A stretch of 64,000 nucleotides of DNA from Fen-1245 sp963835535 (lineage in GTDB: Bacteria > Gemmatimonadota > Gemmatimonadetes > Gemmatimonadales > JACORV01): NCBI GenBank assembly GCA_963835535.1, contig CAWIFL010000010.1:28915-92914 (forward strand), in the 5' to 3' direction. This document shows, in pieces, positions 42,213-50,559 of the stretch. Below the pieces are notes generated by a model. The model was given only the letters and a program-made list of their open reading frames with translations, did no database searches and had not been told where the DNA came from. The position numbers and the translations under genes are program-made. Numbering within the stretch: the first letter of the stretch is position 1; each line of letters opens with the position of its first letter.

Positions 42213-42295
42213 GCCCGACGGAGTGCACCTGCACTACCTCAGCTCACCAGCCACTACCTGCCGAAGCCGCCCGCCGCTGCCGGCGCGGGTTAGAC
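42213..42295 (-). other. attC recombination site (83 bp)
   Basis: Plus strand starts GCCCGAC and ends GTTAGAC (GTTRRRY core), with CCCGCCGCTGCCGGCGCGG before the core as in the other sites here. Lies directly after the DinB gene stop. Confidence 0.7.
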
Positions 42296-42300
42296 AGCCC

Positions 42301-42798
42301 TTAGCCATTGCCCTCGTCGAAGAACACGAGGAAATCGGTAGCGGGGGGTGTTCGGCCCAACTGCCGCAGCAGCGTGACCACCTGGCCCCGGTGATACGTC
42401 GAGTGATTCACGACGTGTTGCATCATCTGGCCCAATGTGTACTCCCAACGCTCCCCCTGCAGGTTCTCGTAGGAGACGCGGGCCAGGAGGCCGCCTTCCG
42501 GTAGGCTGGCAACGAGACCCTGTCGGTCGCGTTGGACCTCGGCCCAGCGGCCCGCGATCGCCGCGACATCCGGGAACTGGTTCTCCGCGAACACCTGCCT
42601 GGGGGACGTGCCCCGCCACCGTTGAAGCCATATCCATTCCGCCCACAAGGTGTGCACCAGAGTACCTCGCACCGATCCATGGCTGGTCCCCAGCTCCCGT
42701 GTGAAGGCGGAAGGGCTGAGTTGCTGACTGGCCTCAAGGAGCCGGTGGGTGGCCCACCGGTTGTACGAGAACAGGGTGCGCATATCGTCGAGCTTCAC
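42301..42798 (-). CDS. DinB/YfiT-family protein (cassette)
   Basis: 165-aa four-helix DinB-fold protein, a family of metal-dependent, often thiol-linked transferases. Seen: SYNRWATHRLLEA, the first metal His in LVHTLWAEWIWLQRW, and the second pair HVVNHSTYHRGQVVTLLRQLG, followed by TDFLVFFDE. ATG start; TAA stop is 6 bases before an attC in the reading direction, as expected for an integron cassette. The substrate cannot be told; many DinB cassettes are linked to stress or xenobiotic thiol chemistry. Confidence 0.88.
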   Translation of the reverse strand: MKLDDMRTLFSYNRWATHRLLEASQQLSPSAFTRELGTSHGSVRGTLVHTLWAEWIWLQRWRGTSPRQVFAENQFPDVAAIAGRWAEVQRDRQGLVASLPEGGLLARVSYENLQGERWEYTLGQMMQHVVNHSTYHRGQVVTLLRQLGRTPPATDFLVFFDEGNG

Positions 42799-42817
42799 GC
42801 AATGCCTCTCTTGGGCC

Positions 42818-42924
42818 GCCTGGCGACGTGCGCCGCCGCGGCGGGCGACGGCGTCGCCGTCCGTCTCGCACCGGGGATAGCACTACCCGCTGAAGACGCC
42901 CGCCGCTGGAGGCGCCGGTTAGGC
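42818..42924 (-). other. attC recombination site (107 bp), one degenerate end
   Basis: Ends in GTTAGGC (42918-42924) preceded by CCGCCGCTGGAGGCGCC. The opposite end is GCCTGGC in place of GCCTAAC but continues with the CGACGTGCGCC seen in its sister sites. Confidence 0.65.
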
Positions 42925-42951
42925 CGCACGCAAGCTAGGCGGGCGTCACCG

Positions 42952-43275
42952 CTAGTCGTCGTCGAGAAGCAGCGAAAACAGTCCGAACCACCAGCCGCTG
43001 ATCTTGCCTTCCTTCCGCGCGGCGGCCATTGCTTCCGACGTTGCCAGCCGCTCGCCTGCTAGGATCCGCCGCTCGAACGTGGCGACCTCGCCGCGGTCGA
43101 ACCAGACCCCGTGTTCCGCGCACACCTCGACCGCGATCTGATGAATGCGCTCGATCTGCATCGGGTTGCTGCAGATGGGACAGCGAAGCGGTTCGGTGCG
43201 AGTGACGACCGGGCGCGCCAGTGGCGCAGCCGCCTGGAAGCCAGCAGAGATCTCGCGAAGGTCTCTTAGCGACAT
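42952..43275 (-). CDS. TFIIB-type zinc-ribbon protein (cassette)
   Basis: 107-aa protein with a zf-TFIIB-like finger: CPICSNPMQIERI then VEVCAEHGVWFDRGEVATFE, the C-x2-C...C-x2-H and GVWFDRGE pattern of that family. The last 20 residues (GWWFGLFSLLLDDD) are hydrophobic then acidic. Start ATG with GGGAGGGG upstream; TAG stop 28 bases before the attC at 42818-42924. Cytoplasmic, role unknown. Confidence 0.8.
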   Translation of the reverse strand: MSLRDLREISAGFQAAAPLARPVVTRTEPLRCPICSNPMQIERIHQIAVEVCAEHGVWFDRGEVATFERRILAGERLATSEAMAAARKEGKISGWWFGLFSLLLDDD

Positions 43276-43297
43276 CGTGCCCCTCCCGCGCGTGGCG

Positions 43298-43420
43298 GCC
43301 TAACGAGATTGCACCTCAGGGGCCTCAGCCTGCCAGCCACACAACACCTGCATCACCTCAGTTACACTCACCAGCCAGTATCCGCTGAGCCCGCCCGGCC
43401 GCTGCAGGCGCGGGTTAGGC
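43298..43420 (-). other. attC recombination site (123 bp)
   Basis: Bounded by GCCTAAC (43298-43304) and GTTAGGC (43414-43420), with CCCGGCCGCTGCAGGCGCGG next to the core. The stop codon of the next cassette gene (43415-43600) lies inside the core, a common integron arrangement. Confidence 0.82.
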
Positions 43421-43600
43421 GGCTCGCTCTCCGAAAAGGAAGCGCAATACCGCGGCCCCATTCCCAATCGCGCCTACCCCCACCAGAACCGTGGTCAGAT
43501 GGTCACCAACCGGCCTCAGGCCGAAAAGCACCAGGATGCCGAGAACGACCGCGGCCGCTGCGAACAGGCCAAGGATGGCGCGGGCGATGGCAGCTCTCAT
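43415..43600 (-). CDS. Small two-pass membrane protein (cassette)
   Basis: 61-aa protein with two hydrophobic stretches (ILGLFAAAAVVLGILVLFGL and TVLVGVGAIGNGAAVLRFLF). ATG at 43600 with GAGGGC upstream. The TAA stop is formed by the attC core GTTAGGC read on the minus strand. Typical size for an integron cassette; function unknown. Confidence 0.72.
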   Translation of the reverse strand: MRAAIARAILGLFAAAAVVLGILVLFGLRPVGDHLTTVLVGVGAIGNGAAVLRFLFGERAA

Positions 43601-43642
43601 GGCGATGCCCTCGTGAGGGTTTGCGGTACGTGATGCGAGTCT

Positions 43643-43770
43643 GCCTAACGAAGTGCGCCTCAGCGGCGGGCCGACCGCCACACCGCGTGGGTAACCGTCT
43701 CTAGTCTGTACGACACGCGTCAGTCGGGCCTGAGGCGACCGTGCCCGGCCGCTGCTGGCGCGGGTTAGGC
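43643..43770 (-). other. attC recombination site (128 bp)
   Basis: Bounded by GCCTAAC (43643-43649) and GTTAGGC (43764-43770). The minus strand folds with CAGCGG-C-CGGGC against GCCCGCCGCTG, leaving one extrahelical C, as attC sites do. 109 bases match 62487-62595 at 98 positions. Confidence 0.87.
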
Positions 43771-43787
43771 AGCTTCGGCTCCGGCCT

Positions 43788-44201
43788 TCACCAGACAATC
43801 GCGATCTGCTGACGGGGGGCTTCGAGGAACCGCCGGCGTGGCCCGTCCCGCACGGTCACAAACACGTCCACGATGCTTCCCACGGGCCATGGCGGGCCTT
43901 CGTTCACATAGAAGCCTGCGAGGCCGGGGCCCCGTGAGCCTTCAGTCAGCGCCGCAGCCCAAGTCTCGCTGCCATTGACGACCAATACGGAGTCAGCAAC
44001 GACACTACTGGGGATTACGGTGCTGTCGGGCGCCCAAAGCTCCACCAGTAGCGCATCTGACAATCCGCGAGACAGGCTCACCGACAGGCGCAGGCTCACG
44101 CCTTCGAGTACGGCGGTATCGGGCGCAAGGAGGGGCGGCTGATCGTTACAAGCGCCCGCAAGTACTGGGGCCGCAAGCAGGAGTAACCACCAACGCAGCA
44201 T
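43788..44201 (-). CDS. Secreted lipoprotein (cassette)
   Basis: 137-aa lipoprotein, first cassette of the run. Lipobox LAGAC (Cys18), then a beta-rich domain with LEGVSLRLSVSLSRGLSDALLVEL, SVLVVNGSETWAAALTEG and VGSIVDVFVTVRDG, reminiscent of small Ig-like or transthyretin-like folds. ATG with GAGGAC upstream. Stop lies 18 bases before the 43643-43770 attC. Function unknown. Confidence 0.75.
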   Translation of the reverse strand: MLRWWLLLLAAPVLAGACNDQPPLLAPDTAVLEGVSLRLSVSLSRGLSDALLVELWAPDSTVIPSSVVADSVLVVNGSETWAAALTEGSRGPGLAGFYVNEGPPWPVGSIVDVFVTVRDGPRRRFLEAPRQQIAIVW

Positions 44202-44312
44202 GGGCGTCCTCCGCAAGCTACCAGTGCAACCGTAGCCGAGGTCGCGAGCCCGCGCAACGGTCATTGGGCGTAGACTGAACTGCAATCCTCAGGGACGGCC
44301 GAGGCCGAAGCT

Positions 44313-44319
44313 GCCTAAC
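44313..44319 (-). other. Integron core site at the 5' edge of the cassettes
   Basis: GCCTAAC on the plus strand (GTTAGGC on the cassette strand) marks where the first cassette begins. No second half, attI or integrase gene is seen beyond it; the GH172 gene follows at 44365. Confidence 0.5.
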
Positions 44320-44364
44320 AGAAGGCAATTATATACTTGACGCACCGTCGCGGACTGAAGCCGT

Positions 44365-46197
44365 CTATCTCCCCGGCCGCGCCGCCCAGCGCAGGACGCC
44401 GTCGGGATCAGCGGCCCGGAGCTGGAACGCCCAGCCGCCGTCCAGGTTCGCCACCTTCAGCAGCACGCGGTTCCAGCCCTTCTTCAAGGTCACCGGGACC
44501 GCGACGTCGTCCGGATCCGACGTGTGCCGCCCCTGCCGCTCGGAGACTTTCGCGCCGTTGACCCACATCACGTGCCCGTCGTCCGCGCCGAGCAGCAGCT
44601 GGACGTGGCGCAGCGCCGGTGAGTAGACGAACGCCTCGCCGTACGCCAGGACCCAGTCCGACGGCCTGTAGATCCGCGTCAGGTAGACGCGGCCGTCCGC
44701 CGCGGCCGTCACCCGCCGCCACCGGAGCGGCGCGCGACCCACTCCGCCGTAGCTCGCCGCGAGGTCGGGGTTTTTCTCGGGCCCCAGAACGGTGTCCAGC
44801 GCCGGACTGATCTCCTTCCCGCTCACCTTCGGACTGGCGAACGGGCCCACGACGTTCCACTCCATCGCCCAGCGCCGCAGGGGACACGCCTCGACCGCCG
44901 CGGGCAGATGATGTCCGCGGATCGTGATGCGCAGGCTGTCGCGGCCGGCCACGTCGCCGAGGCTGACCGGTGCGATCAGCGTCCCGGGGTCGTTGGCCGC
45001 GAGCCGGACCTCGCGCGCGGCGCCGCCCGCGATGCTGAAGGTCGTGCGCGCGCTGTCGGGGCCGCCGACCGGGTACACCACCACTGTGTAGCGGTCGGGA
45101 CGCGGCACGTCGAGCGCCACCATCGTCCCTCCGCGGCGCGTGGGGGCGTGGGCCGAGTCCAGCATCGTGGCGTCGGGCGGGATGATCACGGCGGGGACGC
45201 GCCGGTCGTCGGGGGCGGGCAGGGGCGGCAGCGGCGTGTGCGGCTCCGTCTGGTACCAGTACCCCATCGTCGCGTAGTCGGCGACCTCGGTGTTCTCCGT
45301 CCCGTGCTCGATCTCGACCTTGATCGAGCGGTAGAAGGGCACGCGGTCCGCGATGTGGAAGCGGTAGGCCGCGATCCGCCCGAGCGTGTCGTTCTTGATG
45401 ATCAGGCCGTGGAAGGGTCCCGCGTACGGGCCCTCGTCGAAATACCAGCCGCTGTTGAAGTAGTCCTCGGTCCCCGTGCCCTGGCCGCGCTTCTCGCCGT
45501 CCACCGTGAAGATCTCGTCCCCCTCGAGAAACGAGAGGTTCTTCGCGGCGCTCTGGACGTTGTACGACGTGCCGACGAACCAGCCCCGGCCGTGCGCGTC
45601 CACGATCAGGTGCGGCGCCTTGGCGGTCGTCCTCGGGTCGCGGTGCCACCAGGCGTGGAAGGTCGCGACGTCGCGCGGGAGGTTCAGCCCCGTCACCAGA
45701 TCGATGTTGTAGTAGAAGGCGTCGATCGGCTTGCCGGTGCCGTTCTCCACCACGATGCGCGCATGGCGCCGGAAGGGCATCGGGAAGTAGCAGTAGAAGC
45801 CGCCGCTCGACTCGCCCAGCAGGAGCGAGGTCCAGTGCTTCTTCGCGAAGCCGTCGCCGAAGAAGTCGCCGAGCGGCGCCTCCACCGACGGGTTCGTCTC
45901 GCCGTCCCAGTACATCTTGAGCGCGATGCGCCGCAGGTAGTCGCGATCGGGGCTCGCCACCGTGATCCACAGCCGGCGCACCTCGCCGGAGCCGGCCAGG
46001 TCGAGCAGCACCGCGCTGTCGCCCTTCGCGATCTCGAGATAGTCGTGGTTCCCGCCGGTCGTGTCGGTCGAGGAGACGTGCAGGAACCGCCCACCGGTCC
46101 CGGCGAGCAGGTCCGCGAACGGACTGCGCGAAGGCGCCTGCTCGCAGGCGGCGACGACGAGGAGACAGGCGGCAGACAGGGCGGCGCTCGTTCTCAT
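44365..46197 (-). CDS. GH172 (DUF2961) lipoprotein
   Basis: 610-aa lipoprotein of the DUF2961 family, now glycoside hydrolase family 172 (fructofuranosidases and arabinofuranosidases acting as oligomers). Lipobox VVAAC near residue 18. Seen: SGEVRRLWITV, YWDGETNPSVEAPLGDFFG, the hallmark GTGTEDYFNSGWYF (catalytic Glu about residue 245), and a ~150-residue C-terminal extension with GWNRVLLKVANLDGGWAFQLR, a carbohydrate-binding-like beta domain. ATG 46197 has GGAG upstream; ATG 46212, overlapping the preceding stop as ATGA, is an alternative. Last gene of the purine operon by position, but its link to that pathway is unclear. Confidence 0.88.
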   Translation of the reverse strand: MRTSAALSAACLLVVAACEQAPSRSPFADLLAGTGGRFLHVSSTDTTGGNHDYLEIAKGDSAVLLDLAGSGEVRRLWITVASPDRDYLRRIALKMYWDGETNPSVEAPLGDFFGDGFAKKHWTSLLLGESSGGFYCYFPMPFRRHARIVVENGTGKPIDAFYYNIDLVTGLNLPRDVATFHAWWHRDPRTTAKAPHLIVDAHGRGWFVGTSYNVQSAAKNLSFLEGDEIFTVDGEKRGQGTGTEDYFNSGWYFDEGPYAGPFHGLIIKNDTLGRIAAYRFHIADRVPFYRSIKVEIEHGTENTEVADYATMGYWYQTEPHTPLPPLPAPDDRRVPAVIIPPDATMLDSAHAPTRRGGTMVALDVPRPDRYTVVVYPVGGPDSARTTFSIAGGAAREVRLAANDPGTLIAPVSLGDVAGRDSLRITIRGHHLPAAVEACPLRRWAMEWNVVGPFASPKVSGKEISPALDTVLGPEKNPDLAASYGGVGRAPLRWRRVTAAADGRVYLTRIYRPSDWVLAYGEAFVYSPALRHVQLLLGADDGHVMWVNGAKVSERQGRHTSDPDDVAVPVTLKKGWNRVLLKVANLDGGWAFQLRAADPDGVLRWAARPGR

Positions 46198-46208
46198 CGG
46201 GACTCCGG

Positions 46209-46784
46209 TCATTGGTCGCCGGAGAGCTTGGTGACGTCCTCCGGCGTGTCGATGTCCACGGCTCCCTGCTCGAACGGAATGCGGGCGACCTGGGGCAGGT
46301 GGCGTTCGAGGATCCGCTTCGCGCCCTGGTCGTGCTCCAGCGCGCGCAGCTCGGCGAAGAGCGCGCGGCCCAACAGCGCCGGAACGCCGACGGTGCCGGC
46401 ATAAACGCAGGCGACGGCCACGGGGCGCGTCTCCCGGTACGCCGCGACCATCTGCTCGAGCAGCTTCGCCGTGACGTGCGGCTGGTCGCAGGTCATGATC
46501 AGGACGGCGTCCGTCGCCACGGCCTGCTCCAGTGCGTCGAGGCCGGCGCGGATCGAGCTGCTCATCCCTTCCTTCCAGCGGGCGTTCTCGACGATCCTGA
46601 CGTCCAGGTCCACCAGCTCGAAGCGCAGCTGCCTGGCCGCGGCCGCCGCGCCGAGCACGACGACGACCGGGCCCACGCCGGCCGCCACGGCGGTTTGTGC
46701 CGCGTGGCGGAGCAGGGTCGTGCCCCGGAACCGCAACATCTGCTTGGGACCCGGCAGGCGGCGCGAGGCGCCCGCCGCGAGCAC
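46209..46784 (-). CDS. mocA: MocA-like molybdenum cofactor nucleotidyltransferase
   Basis: MobA/MocA-family protein, the counterpart of YgfJ in the E. coli cluster, which would attach CMP or GMP to molybdopterin for the adjacent hydroxylase. Seen: nucleotide-binding LAAGASRRLPGPKQML, VVVVLGAAA, MTCDQPHVTAKLLEQM and GVPALLGRALFAEL, ending VDIDTPEDV. GTG at 46784 is the only usual start after the previous stop, but the first strand of the fold (IGVVV) lies just upstream, so the true start may be a rare codon or lie within the 3' end of the XdhC-type gene. Confidence 0.85.
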   Translation of the reverse strand: MLAAGASRRLPGPKQMLRFRGTTLLRHAAQTAVAAGVGPVVVVLGAAAAARQLRFELVDLDVRIVENARWKEGMSSSIRAGLDALEQAVATDAVLIMTCDQPHVTAKLLEQMVAAYRETRPVAVACVYAGTVGVPALLGRALFAELRALEHDQGAKRILERHLPQVARIPFEQGAVDIDTPEDVTKLSGDQ

Positions 46785-46821
46785 GACGACGCCGATGCGG
46801 CCGCCGCCCGCGGCTGCCCGG

Positions 46822-47877
46822 TCAGGGCCGGTCGTGGATGGGGCCTTTCCGGGAGCGGAGCGCTCCGCCGCGCCGGCCGGCGAAGACGGCCTGGATCTCC
46901 GCCACGATGGAGAGGGCGACCTCGGCCGGCGTCTCGCCGCCGACGTCGAGTCCGACCGGAGCGTGGACCCTGGCGAGCTGCGCCTTCGTGGGCTTCGCGC
47001 CGCGCTTCGCCATCTCGGCCAGCAACTCCTGCGTGCGCTTCCGCGAGCCGAGGACGCCGACGTAGCGGGCTGCGGACGGAACGAGCGCCATGAGCAGCGC
47101 GAGGTCGCGCTCGTAGTTGTGGCTCATGATGATCGCGGCCGTGCGGTCGTCGAGCGCGGCCGGCATGCGGTCCTTGCCGATCACCGTGACCTGCCAGGCC
47201 AGCTCCTGAGCGAAGCGCGCGAGCGACTCGGCGTCGCGTCCGCCGTCGCAGATCACCAGAGCGATCGGCGGTGGGACGTATTCGACGAGCAGCTCGACGG
47301 CGCCGGACGGCAGGCGGTGCGTGCAGAGCCGCGAGCGGCCTTCGGCCAGGACGCGGCGTGCGTCGGCCCGGACCTTGCCGCCCAGCGGCCCCTCGAGGAG
47401 CGCGCCCGCGCCGCGTCCGTCGGAGCGCACCATCGCGCGCGCGCCGATGGCCGGCGCCGAGGTGCCGGTCCGGAAGACCGTCGCCACCGCGGCCGCCTGG
47501 CGCCCGCGCGCGGCATCGACCAGGAAGGCGAGGTGCTCCGGAACCCGGCCTGGCTGAGCCGCCTCGAGGAGCAGATCGAGCTTGCCGCGGCACCCCATCC
47601 CCAGGCCCCACGGCTTGTCGTCGTCGGTGGTCAGATCGTAGCGGACCAGCTCCGGGGCGAGCGAGGCGCGGACGCGCCGGGCGTGGCCGATCAGGTCCTG
47701 CTCGAAACAGCTCGCCCCCAGGTTCCCGGCCACGGAGGCGTCGGGGAGGATCAGGAGCGTGGCGCCGGGGCCCGAATAGGCCGAGCCCGCCACCTTCATC
47801 AGCGTCGCCAGGACGGCGCGCTCGCCCGAGGCGCGTACCTGCTCGAGCGCCGCGACCGTGTCCAGCAGCTGCGTCAT
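46822..47877 (-). CDS. XdhC/CoxI-family molybdenum hydroxylase maturation factor
   Basis: 351-aa protein that in the family binds molybdenum cofactor, sulfurates it with a partner, and inserts it into xanthine-dehydrogenase-type enzymes. Seen: N-terminal XdhC/CoxI domain with VAGSAYSGPGATLLILPD and GMGCRGKLDLLLE, and the C-terminal Rossmann domain with IIMSHNYERDLALLMAL, YVGVLGSRKR and HAPVGLDVGGETPAEVALSIVAEI. ATG start; begins one base after the PLP-lyase stop. Together with MocA it makes the operon self-sufficient for enzyme maturation. Confidence 0.92.
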   Translation of the reverse strand: MTQLLDTVAALEQVRASGERAVLATLMKVAGSAYSGPGATLLILPDASVAGNLGASCFEQDLIGHARRVRASLAPELVRYDLTTDDDKPWGLGMGCRGKLDLLLEAAQPGRVPEHLAFLVDAARGRQAAAVATVFRTGTSAPAIGARAMVRSDGRGAGALLEGPLGGKVRADARRVLAEGRSRLCTHRLPSGAVELLVEYVPPPIALVICDGGRDAESLARFAQELAWQVTVIGKDRMPAALDDRTAAIIMSHNYERDLALLMALVPSAARYVGVLGSRKRTQELLAEMAKRGAKPTKAQLARVHAPVGLDVGGETPAEVALSIVAEIQAVFAGRRGGALRSRKGPIHDRP

Positions 47878-47878
47878 C

Positions 47879-49255
47879 TCAGAGCTTCCGCACCGCGAGG
47901 AGGGCGTGATCGGTGGGCTCGATCTTCGCGTACTCGGCGTCCCAGAACGCCTGCGACTGCATCTGCTCGAGGTAGGCGTCGGTATAGCCGAATCGCGTCC
48001 ACATCTCGCGTTTCATCCGGAACAGGCGGTCCTTCTGCTCCGGCGAGCGCAGGTCCAGCGTGTCGGAGCTGGAGGCGCCGCGGAAGATCTGGTCGAACCA
48101 CTCCGCCAGGATCACGTCGTTCGTCGGACCGCGCCGCTTCTCCAGGTCGGCCATGACGGATGGATAGCGGTCGAAGCCGTCGGTCGCCACGGTCACGATG
48201 TTCTCGTTGGGGCCGAGGTCCAGGAGCTTGGCGGTCTTGATGGCGCCGAGGATGTTGCACACGCTGGAGATGCCGAACCAGTCCTGCAGCCAGGCGAGGG
48301 AGCCGGAGCCGAGCTTCAGCACGCGCTCGAGAATCTTGTGCCCGTCCTGCAGGACCTTGAGGCCCGCCACGCAGTCGTCGTCGTGCACCATCATCACGTA
48401 ATCGGTGGTGAGGACGTTGTGGATCAGCGGGACCATCTTGTCGCCGATCCCCTCGATGCGATGCTGGCCGCGGCCGTTGTTGAACAGGGTGGAGCATTCC
48501 TTCGGCTCGACGGCGACGACGGTGCAGTCGGGGTACTTCGCCTTGATCTCGTCCCCGGCGGCGAGGGTGCCCGCCGAGCCCGGCGCGGAGACGAAGGCCG
48601 CCACGCGCCCGTTGCCCGTGCCGCGCGCCGCCTCGAGCGCGGCGTCGCCCGTCACGCAGCGATGGAACCGGTAGTTGGGGAGCAGCTCGAACTGCGCGAG
48701 GATCTTGTTGTTCGGGTCCTGCTTGAAGTGATCGTGCGTCCGCTCGAGGACCAGGATGACGTCGCTCTCCGTCCCGGGCGTCAGGTCCAGCTCCCCGCCA
48801 TAGCGCTTGATCCGCTCGTAGCGCTCGGCGCTCATGCTGTCCGGCATGATCACGACGCTCCGGTACCCCATCAGCTTCGAGATGTACGCCGTCCCGATGC
48901 CGAAGTTGCCGGTCGAGGGGCCGATGACGGTGTTCTCGCCCGGCCGGATCTCGCCCGCCAGCTCGCCTTCCATCAGCGTCGCGTAGGCGGGCCCGACCTT
49001 GTGGCTGCCGGAGGGAAAGTCGCGGCCCAGCAGGACCACGATGTTGGGGGCGACCCCGGTCAGCTCGCGCGGCAGCACCACGTGGCGGACCCGGTTCTCC
49101 GAGTTCCGCCAGGTGATGTTGAACAGGTTGAGCGGATCCAAGGCGTTGCTCTTCGCCTTCGCCAGCGCCGCCTTGCGCAGCGCGGCGGGCAGGAGGGCGG
49201 GGTTCCGCATCTCCGCGTAGGTCGGACCGGGGGTCGCGTTCAGAACCGTTCCCAT
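47879..49255 (-). CDS. Fold-type II PLP-dependent lyase
   Basis: 458-aa PLP enzyme of the cysteine synthase/threonine synthase class. Seen: PLP-Lys in FPSGSHKVGPAYATLME, substrate/PLP-loop GPSTGNFGIGTAYISKLMG, APGSAGTLAAGDEIK (phosphate-binding Gly-rich loop) and VTVATDGFDRYPS. It occupies the place of YgeX (2,3-diaminopropionate ammonia-lyase) in the yge cluster but is longer and not closely similar to it, so the exact reaction (beta-elimination or ammonia release from a diamino acid) is inferred from context only. ATG 49255; 16-bp overlap with ssnA. Confidence 0.85.
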   Translation of the reverse strand: MGTVLNATPGPTYAEMRNPALLPAALRKAALAKAKSNALDPLNLFNITWRNSENRVRHVVLPRELTGVAPNIVVLLGRDFPSGSHKVGPAYATLMEGELAGEIRPGENTVIGPSTGNFGIGTAYISKLMGYRSVVIMPDSMSAERYERIKRYGGELDLTPGTESDVILVLERTHDHFKQDPNNKILAQFELLPNYRFHRCVTGDAALEAARGTGNGRVAAFVSAPGSAGTLAAGDEIKAKYPDCTVVAVEPKECSTLFNNGRGQHRIEGIGDKMVPLIHNVLTTDYVMMVHDDDCVAGLKVLQDGHKILERVLKLGSGSLAWLQDWFGISSVCNILGAIKTAKLLDLGPNENIVTVATDGFDRYPSVMADLEKRRGPTNDVILAEWFDQIFRGASSSDTLDLRSPEQKDRLFRMKREMWTRFGYTDAYLEQMQSQAFWDAEYAKIEPTDHALLAVRKL

Positions 49256-50559
49256 AGTGCCTTCGCTTGTTTGACGGCCCGCTCCGCCACGGCGCGCTCG
49301 TCCACCGTGACGCAGCGCTTCTCCTTGAGCACCGTCCGCCCGTTCACGACGAGCAGGTCGATCGGCGCGTTGGCGATGCCGAAGAGCAGATGGCCGAAGA
49401 GGTTGTCCGCATGGATCGGCGTGGGGGGATAGTAGTCCACCAGGATGAAATCGGCGCGCGCGCCCGGCTCGATCCGGCCGATCTCCATGCCCCAGAGCTT
49501 CCTGGCGATCGTCCGGTTGTTGAGCAGCGCCGCCGCGTACGCCTCGGCATAGCCCACCCGCGGATCGCCGGTCCGCACCTTCTGGAGGTGGAACGCGGTC
49601 TTGAACTCCTCCCACATCCGCGGCGAGTAGCCGTCGGAGCCGAGGCCGACCAGGACGCCGGCCGCCATCAGCTCCGTCAGCCGGGCGATGCCGACGGCGT
49701 TGTTGCAGTTGGACTGGGGGTTGTGCGCGACGTTGGCGCCGAGGCGCGCCAGCGACGCGATGTCCCCGGCGGTGACGTGTATGCAGTGGGCGGCGAGCGT
49801 GCGGTCGCTCATCACGCCGAGGTCGGCGAGCCGGCGCACCACCGTCTTCTGGTAGCGCTTGCGGGCGTGCTCGAGGTCGGAGCGGTCCTCCGCGACGTGG
49901 ATGTGGAAGCCGGCGCCGAGGCTCCGATCGGCCTCGACCGCGCTGCGCAGCGTCCGGTCGGAGAGGGTGAAGGAGGCGTGGAGGCCGAAGCTCGCCGCGA
50001 TCATCCCGTCGCCCTGCCGCTGGGTCCGCTCGATGAACCGGATGTTCTCGTCCAGGGCGGCCCGCGCGACCGCGCGGCCGTCGCGGTCGCTCGTCTCGTA
50101 GCAGAGCGCGCCGCGGAGCCCGACCTCGCGGAAGGCGCGCTCGACCTGGTCGAGGCTCCCGGCGCAGGCGTTGGGGCTCGAGTGGTGATCCACCAGCGTG
50201 CCCACGCCGTTCTTGGCGCAGTCCACGAGGCCGACGAGGGCGGAGCAGTACACGTCCTCCGCGTTCAAGGCCCTGTCCAGCCGCCACCAGAGCTTCTTCA
50301 GGATCTCGGGGAAGTTCTTCGGCGCGCGGCCCGGCAGCGCGATCCCGCGGGCCAGCGTGCTGTAGAGGTGCGTGTGGCAGTTGATCAGGGCCGGCATCAG
50401 GAGCCGGCCGCCCGCGTCGAGGACCTCTTCGCTCGGCGCCGCGGCCGCCGTCTCGCCCACAAAGGCGATGGCGCCGTCGGCCCCGATGCGCACCGCGGCG
50501 TTCTCCAGGACGCGATTGCGCGCGTCGAAGGTCAGGACCCGGGCGTTGCGGACGATCAC
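49240..50559 (-). CDS. ssnA: SsnA-type aminohydrolase
   Basis: 439-aa amidohydrolase of the chlorohydrolase/guanine-deaminase-like group, the same length as E. coli SsnA (about 442 aa). Seen: LMPALINCHTHLYSTLARG (HxH), SFGLHASFTLSDRTL, FHIHVAED, HCIHVTAGD, VAHNPQSNCNNAVGIA and LGSDGYSPRMWEE with the metal Asp. It would hydrolyse an amidine or amide bond of a purine-derived intermediate; substrate not proven. GTG 50559 overlaps the ygeW stop (GTGA). Confidence 0.92.
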   Translation of the reverse strand: MIVRNARVLTFDARNRVLENAAVRIGADGAIAFVGETAAAAPSEEVLDAGGRLLMPALINCHTHLYSTLARGIALPGRAPKNFPEILKKLWWRLDRALNAEDVYCSALVGLVDCAKNGVGTLVDHHSSPNACAGSLDQVERAFREVGLRGALCYETSDRDGRAVARAALDENIRFIERTQRQGDGMIAASFGLHASFTLSDRTLRSAVEADRSLGAGFHIHVAEDRSDLEHARKRYQKTVVRRLADLGVMSDRTLAAHCIHVTAGDIASLARLGANVAHNPQSNCNNAVGIARLTELMAAGVLVGLGSDGYSPRMWEEFKTAFHLQKVRTGDPRVGYAEAYAAALLNNRTIARKLWGMEIGRIEPGARADFILVDYYPPTPIHADNLFGHLLFGIANAPIDLLVVNGRTVLKEKRCVTVDERAVAERAVKQAKALWERF

